Shown in pieces: positions 17,602 through 27,133 of a stretch of 64,000 bases of DNA (position 1 is the stretch's first letter; the number at the start of each line of letters is the position of its first letter). Both the position numbers and the translations under genes were made by a program. The DNA comes from [Pseudopropionibacterium] massiliense (GTDB lineage: Bacteria > Actinomycetota > Actinomycetes > Propionibacteriales > Propionibacteriaceae): positions 1,330,865-1,394,864 of the forward strand of contig NZ_LR027842.1 in assembly GCF_900607225.1 (NCBI RefSeq). The letters run 5' to 3'. A model generated the notes under the pieces. It saw nothing but the letters and a program-made list of their open reading frames with translations, did no database searches and was not told the DNA's origin.

Positions 17602-20094
17602 ATGGCGACACGCGGCTCTTCCTCTGCCAGGAGTTCTTCCAGCAAGTCGGGTGCCGGGCAGCGGACCAAGAAATCGAGCACCGCATCCCGAGGCGGCTCG
17701 AAGAAATCCGGTACCCGCAAACCGGCCGCCAGCTCGTCCGGTGCTCGAAACCAGGCCACGGAACCGAATCCCGTGGTGCAGTTCCTGGGGCGGATGCTCC
17801 GGGGACTCGCCCACGGGGTGGGCACGCTCGCCAGGAGCTTCGGGGGAGTGGAAAAGGATGTCGAACCCGAGCGGCGCCGGGACGGCACAGGCCTGTTCAT
17901 CCTGGTGCTCGCCCTCGTGTTCGCCTCACGGACCTGGTTCATGTTGCCGGGACCCGTGGGGGAGACCATAGGGGCCATCACCTCGACCCTCTTCGGATTG
18001 ACCGCCCCGCTGGTGCCGGCGGTCCTGTTCTACGGTGCATGGCGAGTCCTGCGGCGCCCCAAGGACGTGGACGGGGCGCCCCGCACGGGGCTGGGCTGGT
18101 TCCTGCTCACCATGGGCGGGCTCGGGCTCATCAACCTCTCCCGCGGGCTCCCCCGCCCGGACCAGATGGCCGAGCTGCAGCGCGCCGGCGGGGTGCTCGG
18201 TTTCCTGGCCAGCAGTTTCATAGCCGACCTGAGTTCCACGTGGGTCGCGGTTCCCGTGCTTCTCATCGTCACCCTCCTGGGTGTCTTCTTCGTGATCGGC
18301 AAACCCCTGCGGGTGATCCTCGCCGGGATCCGGACGGCCTTCTCGTCGCTGGTGGAGCGCCCGGAGGAACCACAGGAGAAGCTGGAACTCGGCGTCGACG
18401 TGCCCTATGACACCCCGCTGATAACGGAGGACGACGAACCCTCCCACGACGACTCGGTCTACAACTACGAGGCCGACGAGGACTACCCCCTCGAATCCGG
18501 GACGGGGCTGGACGACCCGACGCCGCAGGTCCATGCCCCGACGGCTCCCGGGCTGGAGGAGAAACCCGACCTGCCCCCGCCGGTGCACACCCCCATGACG
18601 GGGCGCGCCGAACAGCTGCAGCTCAGCGGCGACATCATGTACCAGCTCCCGGACGAGTCGCTGCTCGCACCCGGAACCCGCCCGAAGGCCCGGACGGAGG
18701 CCTCCGACCGGATCGTGCGGCAGCTCGCGGCCACCCTTGAGGAGTTCGCGATCGACGCCCGGGTAACCGGTTACACGCGCGGCCCCACCGTCACCCGCTA
18801 CGAGGTCGAGCTCGGCAACGCCATCAAGGTTTCGAAGGTCACGGGCCTGGCGGACAACATCGCCTACGCCGTCGGCAGCAACGAGATCCGCATCCTCACC
18901 CCGATCCCCGGGAAGTCCGCCATCGGGATCGAGATCCCGAACCTCGACAAGGAGGTGGTCAGCCTCGGGGACGTGCTGCGTTCCCCGAAGGCACGATCCG
19001 ACCACCATCCCCTCACCGTCGGGCTGGGCAAGGACGTCGAGGGTGGGTTCGTGCTGGCCAACATGGCCAAGATGCCGCACCTGCTGGTGGCGGGCGCCAC
19101 CGGATCCGGGAAGTCCAGCTTCATCAACTCGCTGATCACCTCGATCATGATGCGCGCCACCCCGGAGGAGGTGCGGATGCTGCTGGTGGATCCCAAACGG
19201 GTGGAACTCAACCACTACGAGGGCATTCCGCACCTGGTCACCCCCATCATCACGAACCCGAAGAAGGCCGCGGAGGCCCTCGCCTGGGTGGTTCGCGAGA
19301 TGGACATGCGCTACGACGACCTGGCCGCCTTCGGTTTCCGGCACGTCGACGACTTCAACAAGGCCGTCAAGGCCGGGCAGGTCAAACTTCCCGAGGGTTC
19401 GCAGCGGGTGCTGGCCCCCTACCCCTACCTGCTCGTCGTGGTGGATGAGCTCGCCGACCTGATGATGGTCGCCCCACGAGACGTGGAGGAGTCGGTGGTG
19501 CGGATCACTCAGCTGGCGCGGGCCGCGGGGATTCACCTGGTCCTGGCCACGCAGCGGCCCTCCACGGATGTCGTGACCGGGCTGATCAAGGCCAACGTGC
19601 CGTCGCGCCTGGCCTTCGCCACCTCCTCCATGACCGATTCCCGGGTGATCCTCGACCAGCCTGGGGCGGAGAAACTGGTTGGCAAGGGCGACGGGCTGTT
19701 CCTGCCCATGGGGGCCGGCAAGCCGATTCGAGTGCAGGGCGCGTGGGTGAACGAATCCGAGATCCGCGAGATCGTCGCCCACATCTCGGGGCAGCTGCAG
19801 CCCACCTACCGGGAGGACGTGACCACGGCAGCGGCCGAGAAGAAGGTCGTGGACGACATCGGCGACGATCTCGAACTGGTGCTGGATGCGGCCCGTCTCG
19901 TGGTGGAGCTCCAGCTCGGCTCCACATCGATGCTGCAACGCAAGCTGCGCGTCGGTTTCGCCAAGGCGGGACGCCTGATGGACATCCTCGAATCCCGCGG
20001 GGTCGTCGGCCCCTCGGAGGGCTCCAAGGCCCGTGAGGTGCTGGTGAAACCCGACGACCTCGAAGACCTACTCGCCTCCCTCGGGACCGGGTGA
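17602..20094 (+). CDS. ftsK: DNA translocase FtsK/SpoIIIE
   Basis: 830-residue DNA pump for chromosome segregation at the septum. A basic, Ser-rich N-terminal tail (1-55) precedes four hydrophobic segments (about 90-235) and an acidic linker (about 250-345). The motor domain has Walker A GATGSGKSSF and Walker B VVVDELADLMM, and a C-terminal gamma winged helix (about 765-825) reads DNA polarity. ATG 17602 lies 6 nt after a TAGGTT -10-like box (17590-17595) with no Shine-Dalgarno, suggesting a leaderless mRNA. It is followed by rimO. Confidence 0.96.
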   Translation: MATRGSSSARSSSSKSGAGQRTKKSSTASRGGSKKSGTRKPAASSSGARNQATEPNPVVQFLGRMLRGLAHGVGTLARSFGGVEKDVEPERRRDGTGLFILVLALVFASRTWFMLPGPVGETIGAITSTLFGLTAPLVPAVLFYGAWRVLRRPKDVDGAPRTGLGWFLLTMGGLGLINLSRGLPRPDQMAELQRAGGVLGFLASSFIADLSSTWVAVPVLLIVTLLGVFFVIGKPLRVILAGIRTAFSSLVERPEEPQEKLELGVDVPYDTPLITEDDEPSHDDSVYNYEADEDYPLESGTGLDDPTPQVHAPTAPGLEEKPDLPPPVHTPMTGRAEQLQLSGDIMYQLPDESLLAPGTRPKARTEASDRIVRQLAATLEEFAIDARVTGYTRGPTVTRYEVELGNAIKVSKVTGLADNIAYAVGSNEIRILTPIPGKSAIGIEIPNLDKEVVSLGDVLRSPKARSDHHPLTVGLGKDVEGGFVLANMAKMPHLLVAGATGSGKSSFINSLITSIMMRATPEEVRMLLVDPKRVELNHYEGIPHLVTPIITNPKKAAEALAWVVREMDMRYDDLAAFGFRHVDDFNKAVKAGQVKLPEGSQRVLAPYPYLLVVVDELADLMMVAPRDVEESVVRITQLARAAGIHLVLATQRPSTDVVTGLIKANVPSRLAFATSSMTDSRVILDQPGAEKLVGKGDGLFLPMGAGKPIRVQGAWVNESEIREIVAHISGQLQPTYREDVTTAAAEKKVVDDIGDDLELVLDAARLVVELQLGSTSMLQRKLRVGFAKAGRLMDILESRGVVGPSEGSKAREVLVKPDDLEDLLASLGTG

Positions 20095-20111
20095 GTGATA
20101 CTGGGGAGATC

Positions 20112-21521
20112 ATGAACAAGGTTCACATCCAGACGCTGGGTTGCGCCCGCAACGACGTCGATTCGGAGGAACTCGCGGGCCTGCTGGAGGCGGGGGGATT
20201 CGTGCTGGTGGATGATCCCGCGGAGGCAGAGACCGTGGTGGTCAACACCTGCGGTTTCATCGAGCAGGCCAAGAAGGACTCCATCGACACCCTGCTGACG
20301 GCCGCCGATCTCAAGGAATCCGGCACGACGAGAGCAGTCGTGGCGGTGGGGTGCATGGCGGAACGTTACGGGGTCCAGCTCGCCGGGGCCCTGCCCGAGG
20401 CGGATGCGGTACTGGGATTCGACGACTACGCGGACATCGCTGATCGTCTCCGCCTGATCCTCGCCGGGGGCGACCACGATGCTCACGTTCCGAGGGATCG
20501 CCGCAAGCTGTTGCCGCTCGCGCCGGCTGACCGTCCGCGGGTCGCAGGCCGGATCGTGACCCCGGGTCACGCTCCCCTGCCGGAAGGGCTGGCCCCGGCG
20601 ACGGGGCCGCGCGTGATCCGCCGCCGCATCGGATCGGGACCCGCAGCGCCCCTGAAGATAGCCTCGGGATGCGACCGGCGCTGCGCCTTCTGCGCCATCC
20701 CAGCCTTCAGGGGCTCCTACCTCTCTCGTCCCGTGGCCGACATCATCGCCGAGGCACGCTGGCTCGTGGACCAAGGGGTCAAGGAGATACTTCTGGTCTC
20801 CGAGAACACATCCAGCTACGGCAAGGATCTCCCCGGCGTAAGTCTGGAAACCCTGCTGCCCCAGCTGTCCCGGGTGGACGGGCTGGAATGGATCAGGGTC
20901 TCCTACCTGCAACCTGCGGAGATCCGGCCCGGCATGCTGGAGGCCATGTTCGGCACCGAGAAGGTGGTGCCCTACTTCGACCTCTCCTTCCAGCACGCCG
21001 CGCCCGGGGTGCTGCGGCGGATGCGGCGTTTTGGCGACCCGGATTCCTTCCTCGGACTGATTGAACGGATCAGGGAAGCTGAACCAACGGCAGGGATCCG
21101 CAGCAATGTGATCGCAGGGTTTCCCGGGGAGACCGAATCGGATGTCGAAATCCTCCGTGAGTTCATCATCGACGCCAACCTGGACGTTCTCGGGGTGTTC
21201 GGATACTCCGACGAGGAGGGCACGGAGGGGGAGGGCCTGGACTCCCACCTGGACCGGGCGGAAGTGGATGCGCGACGGGAGACGCTGGCCGACGTCGCCA
21301 ACCTGGTGTGTGAGTCCCGCGCTGCGGAAAGGGTGGGAGAACGAGCCACGATCCTTGTCGAGGAAACCGGCGCCGACGGAGTCTCGGGGCGTGCCCCACA
21401 CCAAGGGCCCGAAACCGACGGGGTGGTGGAGCTTCCCGGAATTGATGCCCGCATCGGGCAATTCATCGACGTCGAGTTCATCGATGCCACAGGAATAGAC
21501 ATGGTGGGAGAGCCCCGGTGA
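20112..21521 (+). CDS. rimO: Ribosomal protein S12 methylthiotransferase
   Basis: 469-residue radical-SAM enzyme that methylthiolates an Asp of ribosomal protein S12. The N-terminal UPF0004 domain begins VHIQTLGCARNDVDSEEL with further cysteines in NTCGF and VGCMAE. The radical-SAM motif is CDRRCAFC, followed by AIPAFRGSYLSRP. A TRAM domain is at the C-terminus. RimO is distinguished from MiaB by the CARNDVDSE start and IEQAKKDS. ATG 20112 with GGGGAG just upstream is preferred to GTG 20091. The stop overlaps pgsA by 4 bp. Confidence 0.95.
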   Translation: MNKVHIQTLGCARNDVDSEELAGLLEAGGFVLVDDPAEAETVVVNTCGFIEQAKKDSIDTLLTAADLKESGTTRAVVAVGCMAERYGVQLAGALPEADAVLGFDDYADIADRLRLILAGGDHDAHVPRDRRKLLPLAPADRPRVAGRIVTPGHAPLPEGLAPATGPRVIRRRIGSGPAAPLKIASGCDRRCAFCAIPAFRGSYLSRPVADIIAEARWLVDQGVKEILLVSENTSSYGKDLPGVSLETLLPQLSRVDGLEWIRVSYLQPAEIRPGMLEAMFGTEKVVPYFDLSFQHAAPGVLRRMRRFGDPDSFLGLIERIREAEPTAGIRSNVIAGFPGETESDVEILREFIIDANLDVLGVFGYSDEEGTEGEGLDSHLDRAEVDARRETLADVANLVCESRAAERVGERATILVEETGADGVSGRAPHQGPETDGVVELPGIDARIGQFIDVEFIDATGIDMVGEPR

Positions 21522-22108
21522 AAGAACCACGGCCCAGCAATCTGAACGTCCCCAACGTGCTCACGGTGCTCCGCATCATCATGGTGCCCTTGTTCGTCGT
21601 GGTGTTGTTCTGGCAACCGGCGAACCAGGGTTGGCGGTTCTTCGCAACCGGTATCTTCGTGGCCGCGATTCTCACCGACCTGGCGGACGGTTACATCGCT
21701 AGGCGCTACGACCTGATCACGGATTTCGGAAAGCTCTGGGATCCGATAGCCGACAAGGCCCTGACGGGAGCGGCATTCATCTCCCTCAGCCTTCTGGGGG
21801 AGCTTCCCTGGTACTTCACCGTGCTGATCCTGGTGCGTGAATGGGGAATCACATTGTTGCGGGCAGCCGTTGCCAAGTACGGGATCATGGCCGCCAATCG
21901 CGGCGGCAAGCTGAAGACCGTCACCCAGTCGCTGGCCCTGAGTGTCTTCCTGGCATGGCTGCCGGGCCTACCGGGAGCAGTTCAGCTCTCGGCCTGGGTG
22001 TTGATGTGGGTGGCGCTGATCCTGACCTTGGTGACCGGTGTCGACTACATACGCGAGGCCATTCGGATCCGCGCCCGTGGGAAGCAACCACGGCGCTCCT
22101 CCGAATGA
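21518..22108 (+). CDS. pgsA: CDP-diacylglycerol--glycerol-3-phosphate 3-phosphatidyltransferase
   Basis: 196-residue membrane enzyme of phosphatidylglycerol synthesis. The CDP-alcohol phosphotransferase motif (DG-x2-AR-x8-G-x3-D-x3-D) is intact in DGYIARRYDLITDFGKLWDP followed by IADK. Around it are about five hydrophobic helices. The N-terminal NLNVPNVLTVLRIIMVPLF is typical. GTG 21518 overlaps the rimO stop, so rimO and pgsA are translationally coupled. Confidence 0.94.
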   Translation: MKEPRPSNLNVPNVLTVLRIIMVPLFVVVLFWQPANQGWRFFATGIFVAAILTDLADGYIARRYDLITDFGKLWDPIADKALTGAAFISLSLLGELPWYFTVLILVREWGITLLRAAVAKYGIMAANRGGKLKTVTQSLALSVFLAWLPGLPGAVQLSAWVLMWVALILTLVTGVDYIREAIRIRARGKQPRRSSE

Positions 22109-22120
22109 CCGGAGGAGGGA

Positions 22121-22942
22121 TCAGCTGCCGTTAGCCGCCTTCGGGTCGGCCGGAACCGGGACGATCACCACCTCGACACCCAGGTCCCGGATGCGGGCTA
22201 GCTCGTCCTCAGGGGCGTTGGAATCGGTGACGAGAACGTCGATCTCGCTCAGATCCGCCATTTTCGCCAAGGTGACGTGACCGATCTTGGATGCGTCGGC
22301 CACGGCGATCACCCGCTGCGCTCGCTCGATCATCGTGTGGTTGGTGCGTGCTTCGATGTCGTCATGGGTGGTCAGTCCCCCGGAGGAGCTCAGCCCGTCG
22401 GCACCCACCAGTGCGGTTCCGACGTTCACGAGCCGGAGCGTCGCCTCGGCCAGGGATCCCACGAGTTCCAAGGAATTGGAACGCAGCACCCCGCCGGCAA
22501 TGAGAACACGTCCCTGTCCCTGCTCTGCTGCTTCCAAACCGATGCTCAACGAGTTGGTGATGATCGTCAGGTCGGTTCGGTGATGCAGGGCCCGAAGGAC
22601 CTCGGCGGCCGTGGTTCCACCGCTCAGACCGATGGCGTGCTTGCCCTCGGGGACCAGCTTGGCGGCAGCTGCTGCAATACGCGACTTGGCCGCTTGATTG
22701 CGTCCGTCGCGCAACCTCACCGGGAGTTCACGACTGCCCTGGATCGGGCGTGCACCACCATGGGTGCGGTCCAGTAGGCCCTGGGATGCGAGCACAGCGA
22801 CATCACGCCGGATGGTGGCTTCGGAAGTCCCCAGTTCGGCGGCAAGGCTGGACAGCGACATCTGCCCATTCTCTTGTAGCAACGCGAGCATCGCGAGCAT
22901 TCGATCGGAGCGCTTGTGGGAATGCGTACCCGCAGCGTTCAT
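22121..22942 (-). CDS. DeoR-family transcriptional regulator
   Basis: 273-residue sugar-type repressor. The N-terminal DeoR helix-turn-helix (SLSSLAAELGTSEATIRRDV, about 27-46) is followed by a DeoR sensor domain (about 85-245) with the phosphosugar-binding GLSGGTTAAEVLRAL and VGADGLSSSGGLTT motifs. The frame is open upstream to 23026, but ATG 22942 has AAGGAG at 5-nt spacing and fits the family. No sugar-metabolism genes adjoin it, so its target cannot be named. It converges on pgsA with 12 bp between the stops. Confidence 0.88.
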   Translation of the reverse strand: MNAAGTHSHKRSDRMLAMLALLQENGQMSLSSLAAELGTSEATIRRDVAVLASQGLLDRTHGGARPIQGSRELPVRLRDGRNQAAKSRIAAAAAKLVPEGKHAIGLSGGTTAAEVLRALHHRTDLTIITNSLSIGLEAAEQGQGRVLIAGGVLRSNSLELVGSLAEATLRLVNVGTALVGADGLSSSGGLTTHDDIEARTNHTMIERAQRVIAVADASKIGHVTLAKMADLSEIDVLVTDSNAPEDELARIRDLGVEVVIVPVPADPKAANGS

Positions 22943-23226
22943 GTCGACTCCTTCGTGCGCTTTCTGACCATTTGGTGATCGTGTTCGAAAGTCAGTGTAA
23001 CGAGAAAGTTCCCCGGCTTGCCGCAAGCCACTTGGGATAAGAGGTTTCTCGATTGGCGGGTACAGGTTAATATCCCGTGGAGGAGGTTCGTGAACGGGCG
23101 GCGGGTGCCCGTGATGTTAAAATGCGCTGCGGTTCACGAAGAGGGCGCTTAACCACGTCCTGAAACGGAATGAAGATGGGTCGTGGTGCGTGGTCCGGAA
23201 GTTGAAGGCTGCGTAAGGTGGCCCAC
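22943..23226. other. Intergenic region with inverted repeat and possible 20-codon leader ORF
   Basis: This gap lies between the divergent DeoR regulator and DUF3046 genes. TAATAT (23068-23073) could be a -10 element. AGGAGG (23081-23086) precedes a GTG-started 20-codon frame ending at TAA 23150-23152. Its start and end are framed by the inverted repeat TTCGTGAAC (23087-23095) / GTTCACGAA (23132-23140). I cannot show that the frame is translated. Confidence 0.3.
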
Positions 23227-23421
23227 ATGCGCGAAGTGGAATTGTGGTCGAGACTCAGAGCTGCGCTCGGTGGAGAGTACGCCGGGAGCTGGGCATCGAC
23301 GGTTGCCTTGCAGGAACTCGAGAGCCGCACCGTTGATGAAGCTTTGGCGGCAGGGGTTCCTTGCAAGGTGATCTGGAGGGCCGTATGGATTGCACTCGAG
23401 TTGCCGCCAACGATGCGTTGA
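23227..23421 (+). CDS. DUF3046 family protein
   Basis: 64-residue protein of the actinobacterial DUF3046 family (REVELWSRLRAALGGEYAGS; RTVDEALAAG; VIWRAVWIALELP). The function is unknown. The gene is characteristically found just upstream of recA in Actinobacteria, as here. ATG 23227 is preferred over GTG 23218 because AAGGTG at 23215-23220 is then a Shine-Dalgarno at 6-nt spacing. Confidence 0.82.
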   Translation: MREVELWSRLRAALGGEYAGSWASTVALQELESRTVDEALAAGVPCKVIWRAVWIALELPPTMR

Positions 23422-23661
23422 AAGTCGAGGTCACGCCGGTGAGCGTGTGCCGTGGATCCTGTTGAGAGACCTGCGGGTGGCTCGCGCCGAGAATACGCAA
23501 CCGTATCCGGGAAACGTGCGGCAGGATCGGCGTGTCGGGTTCAGAGGGTGGCGCCGGGTTGCGTCGCGCGGTGCCACTGGTGTCCACGGGAACCGGGCGA
23601 TCTGTGAGGCATCCCGGGTGTGGATCTCGTGGCCTGGGGGTGTGGTGTGTCGCAATGCAAT
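23422..23661. other. Intergenic stretch upstream of recA promoter, no gene seen
   Basis: About 240 bp between DUF3046 and the LexA box. The overlapping open frames on both strands show no recognisable protein, no start with a good ribosome-binding site and no clear hairpin. Confidence 0.4.
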
Positions 23662-23683
23662 CGAACACATGTTCGGCTAGACT
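23662..23683 (+). promoter_or_regulatory. LexA (SOS) box and -10 element of recA
   Basis: GAACACATGTTC at 23663-23674 is a perfect palindrome matching the actinobacterial/Bacillus-type SOS box (GAAC-N4-GTTC). Flanking bases extend it to 14 bp (23662-23675). TAGACT (23678-23683) follows as a probable -10 hexamer, so LexA bound here would block the promoter. recA starts about 130 bp downstream. Confidence 0.88.
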
Positions 23684-23811
23684 CTGCATGTCTTCGGGTT
23701 TTCCACAGCCTGGAGGTGAGTCGGATTTTTGTCACCCCCGATTCCTACAGTGAGGGTGAAGGTTGAGCCGGACCTGAAGGAGCGGCTCAGGAAATCGAAA
23801 GGAAACACACC

Positions 23812-24861
23812 ATGGCTGTTGCGGATCGCGCCAAGGCGCTCGAAGCCGCCCTCGCCCAGATCGAGAAGATGCACGGGAAGGGATCGGTGATGCGCCTGGG
23901 GGAGGACACCCGCTTGCCCATCGATGTCATCCCCACCGGAAGCGTCGCCCTGGACGTGGCCCTGGGGATCGGTGGCCTGCCGCGCGGGCGGATCATTGAG
24001 ATCTATGGCCCCGAGTCCTCGGGGAAAACCACCGTTGCGCTCCATGCCATCGCGAATGCACAGGCCGAGGGTGGGATCTGCGCCTTCATCGACGCGGAAC
24101 ACGCCTTGGATCCTGACTATGCGGGTAAGCTCGGCGTCAACACCGATGAGCTCTTGGTATCCCAGCCGGACAACGGTGAGCAGGCCCTCGAGATCGCGGA
24201 TACTTTGGTGCGCTCCGGAGCGTTGGCGCTCGTCGTCATCGACTCGGTTGCAGCACTGACTCCGCGTGCTGAAATCGAGGGTGAGATGGGAGATTCGCAC
24301 GTCGGTCTGCAGGCGCGCCTGATGAGTCAGGCCCTGAGGAAGATGACCGGAGCTCTGAAATCCGCCAACACCACTGCTATCTTCATCAACCAGTTGCGTG
24401 AGAAGATCGGCGTGATGTTCGGTTCTCCCGAAACCACCACGGGTGGCCGTGCGCTCAAGTTCTACTCCTCCGTGCGCCTGGACGTCAGAAGGATCGAAAC
24501 GCTGAAGGACGGCTCCGAGATGGTCGGTAACCGAACCCGGGTGAAGGTGGTCAAGAACAAGGTTGCGCCGCCCTTCAAGCAGGCCGAATTCGACATCATC
24601 TACGGAGAGGGTATTTCACGGGAAGGGAGTCTGATCGACATGGGCGTCGCCAACGGGATCATCCGCAAGGCAGGCGCATGGTTCACCTATGAAGCCGATC
24701 AGCTGGGGCAGGGCAAGGAGAATGCGCGAAACTTCTTGAGGAACAATCCAAAAATTGCGGAGGAGATCGATCGCCGGATCCGGGCAGCGCTCGGCGTTGC
24801 GGAGGAGACCCCGGGCGGCACTATCAATCCCGAGACGGGTGAGGTCAAGGTTGAGTCCTGA
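23812..24861 (+). CDS. recA: Recombinase RecA
   Basis: 349-residue recombinase that forms filaments on single-stranded DNA for recombination and SOS induction. Walker [20 protein letters not shown] (Walker B) and the intact [14 protein letters not shown] region show a full-length enzyme. No intein is present, unlike in some mycobacteria. The Shine-Dalgarno AAAGGAAA is well placed before ATG 23812. The 3' end overlaps recX. Confidence 0.98.
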   Translation: MAVADRAKALEAALAQIEKMHGKGSVMRLGEDTRLPIDVIPTGSVALDVALGIGGLPRGRIIEIYGPESSGKTTVALHAIANAQAEGGICAFIDAEHALDPDYAGKLGVNTDELLVSQPDNGEQALEIADTLVRSGALALVVIDSVAALTPRAEIEGEMGDSHVGLQARLMSQALRKMTGALKSANTTAIFINQLREKIGVMFGSPETTTGGRALKFYSSVRLDVRRIETLKDGSEMVGNRTRVKVVKNKVAPPFKQAEFDIIYGEGISREGSLIDMGVANGIIRKAGAWFTYEADQLGQGKENARNFLRNNPKIAEEIDRRIRAALGVAEETPGGTINPETGEVKVES

Positions 24862-25363
24862 AATCAGCCGCGCGGAGCAGGTTGAGTTCGCCAGGCGCAT
24901 CGCGCTCAGACTCTTGGACACCAGGAGCCGTTCGGAGGCGGAGCTTCGGGCTCGGCTGACTTCCCGTGGTGTGCCGGAAGAGATCTCCGAGGAACTGATC
25001 AAGCGTTTCCGCGATGTCGGGCTGCTGGATGACGCCGTCTTCGCGGACGCGCTCACGCGGGCCAGGGTTCAGGTGGATCGGCACGGCCCCACCCGAATTC
25101 GAGCAGAGCTGCGACGCAGGGGAGTGGATGAGAACGTGGTGGCCGAGGCGTTGGCCCAGGTCGGGCAGGAGGAAGAGCTGGAGACGGCACGCGCCTTTGC
25201 GCAACGGCGCGTCCGCACCTTGGCGGGGCTGGATCCCCAGGTTGCTCGTCGCCGCTTGATCGGGGCCCTCGGACGCAGGGGATTCAGGGGGTCCGTGATA
25301 TCGCTCGTCACGGATGAGGTGCTCGAAGAAATGGACCCCGACACGAGAGATATGCCCTTGTGA
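24851..25363 (+). CDS. recX: Regulatory protein RecX
   Basis: 170-residue modulator of RecA filament assembly. It is made of three-helix repeats, seen in [37 protein letters not shown] and the repeated [11 protein letters not shown] pattern. It overlaps the recA 3' end by 11 bp. The likely start is TTG 24851, with GAGG upstream at 24841-24844; GTG 24839 is an alternative. This strong overlap keeps RecX output tied to RecA. Confidence 0.9.
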   Translation: MSPEISRAEQVEFARRIALRLLDTRSRSEAELRARLTSRGVPEEISEELIKRFRDVGLLDDAVFADALTRARVQVDRHGPTRIRAELRRRGVDENVVAEALAQVGQEEELETARAFAQRRVRTLAGLDPQVARRRLIGALGRRGFRGSVISLVTDEVLEEMDPDTRDMPL

Positions 25364-25525
25364 ACTAACCTTGGCGGTCGTAGGGTCGTTGACTCACGGT
25401 TCGAGACATCTTGGTTGGTCCCATGGGTCCGTGCGCGGCTCGGTATGGCGTGGTCACGTCTGCCGTGCAGCGGTTTGGGGTGCCCTGAACCTCCAGGTCA
25501 CTTCGTCAGGTGCAAAGGGGTAGCC

Positions 25526-27133
25526 ATGGAATGGCTGGGCTGGATCATCGCCGGACTGTTGGGCGTCATTTTGGGGGTTCTCGCATGGCGACAGAGGCGG
25601 GTTGCTCTTTCATTCATCCAGGAACGGGCCCGTATCGAGCGTCGGAGCCGTTCTGACGCCGCCTCGATCCGCAAGCAGGCGATCGAGGCGGCCGAGCAGC
25701 TCAGGGCGGATGCAGCACGCACGCTCGAGCAGGCGAAGGAGTGGGTTCAAGATGCGGGTGCGGACATCGACAGGCGTCGCGAAGAGTTGGAAGCGTCAAT
25801 AGCAACACAGAGGGCCGAGCTACGTGAGCAACGCAGTGCACAGGAGCGACAGGAGGAGCGCCTCAACGAGAAAGAGGATCGGCTCGCGGCAGAAGCAGAG
25901 GGACTCGCCACACGCTCAGAACTCCTCGAACAACAACGTGCGGACCTCAGAAAACAACGTGAGGAACTCGTGGCGGAACAGAAGCGAACGACGGCAGAAC
26001 TCGAACGAGTGGCCGGGTTGACGGCGAGTGCTGCGCAGGCCGAGGTCATGGCGGAAGTGGAGCGACAGACGCGCCTGGCTGCCGCCACTCTGGCGCGCGA
26101 CATCGAGGAAACCGCGAAGAAGGAAGCTGACCAACGGGCCCGGGCGATAGTCGTGACCGCTATTCAACGATGCGCTGCTGAACAGACGAGCGAATCCGTG
26201 GTCTCCAGTGTCGATCTTCCCAGTGATGAGATGAAGGGGCGCGTCATTGGGCGTGAGGGCCGTAACATCAGGGCCTTTGAACAGATCACCGGTGTCAACG
26301 TGATGGTGGACGACACCCCGGAAACGGTGCTTCTCAGCTGTTTCGACCCGGTGAGGCGCGAAGCCGCACGACTGACCCTCATGGATCTGGTCGCCGATGG
26401 GCGCATTCACCCGGCGCGCATCGAGGAAGTACACGCCCGTAGCGTCCGGGTTCTGGACGAGCGCATCAGGGCTGCGGGGAATGAGGCCCTCCTGGAGGTG
26501 GGGATCGCCGATCTTCACCCGGAGCTGATAGCCGTGATCGGTTCCTTGGCCTACCGCACCAGCTTCGGGCAGAACGTCCTCGCCCACCTGGTCGAGTGTG
26601 CCCACCTCGCCGGGGTCATGGCTGCTGAGCTGGGGCTCGACGTGACACAGTGCAAGCGAGCGGCCTTCCTGCACGACATCGGCAAGGCCCTCACCCACGA
26701 GTCCGAGGGGCCGCATGCGATCATCGGAGCCGATCTGTTGCGTCGTCACGGTGAACACCCCGACATCGTTCACGCGGTTGAGGCACATCACAACGAGGTC
26801 GAGCCCCGCACCGTCGAGGCCGTCCTCACCCAAGCGGCGGACGCCATCTCCGGTTCTCGCCCAGGAGCGAGGCGTGAGTCACTGGAGGCCTACGTGGAGC
26901 GGATGCAGCATCTCGAATCCATTGCCATGGCGCATGAAGGCGTGACCCGGGCCTACGCCATGCAGGCAGGCAGAGAGGTTCGGATCATGGTGGCCCCCGA
27001 GGTCGTGGACGACGTGATGAGCAGGGTGCTGGCGCGCGAGATTGCTGCCGAGGTGGAGGCGAATCTCACCTATCCGGGACAGATCCGCATCACGGTGGTG
27101 CGTGAGTCACGCGCCACGGAGTTGGCTCATTGA
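25526..27133 (+). CDS. rny: Ribonuclease Y
   Basis: 535-residue membrane-anchored endoribonuclease. One N-terminal transmembrane helix (WLGWIIAGLLGVILGVLAW) is followed by a long charged coiled coil (about 25-220), a KH domain (KGRVIGREGRNIRAFEQITG), an HD domain with the catalytic HD pair in FLHDIGKALTHE, and a conserved C-terminal region. ATG 25526 has AAAGGGG at 5-nt spacing. It is separate from recX by 162 bp. The stop overlaps the convergent aldose 1-epimerase by 7 bp, so opposing transcripts meet here without a terminator. Confidence 0.94.
   Translation: MEWLGWIIAGLLGVILGVLAWRQRRVALSFIQERARIERRSRSDAASIRKQAIEAAEQLRADAARTLEQAKEWVQDAGADIDRRREELEASIATQRAELREQRSAQERQEERLNEKEDRLAAEAEGLATRSELLEQQRADLRKQREELVAEQKRTTAELERVAGLTASAAQAEVMAEVERQTRLAAATLARDIEETAKKEADQRARAIVVTAIQRCAAEQTSESVVSSVDLPSDEMKGRVIGREGRNIRAFEQITGVNVMVDDTPETVLLSCFDPVRREAARLTLMDLVADGRIHPARIEEVHARSVRVLDERIRAAGNEALLEVGIADLHPELIAVIGSLAYRTSFGQNVLAHLVECAHLAGVMAAELGLDVTQCKRAAFLHDIGKALTHESEGPHAIIGADLLRRHGEHPDIVHAVEAHHNEVEPRTVEAVLTQAADAISGSRPGARRESLEAYVERMQHLESIAMAHEGVTRAYAMQAGREVRIMVAPEVVDDVMSRVLAREIAAEVEANLTYPGQIRITVVRESRATELAH

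Noticed and set aside
23812-24861. Intein in recA
   Set aside because: The protein is 349 residues with uninterrupted motifs, so no intein is present, unlike in some mycobacteria.
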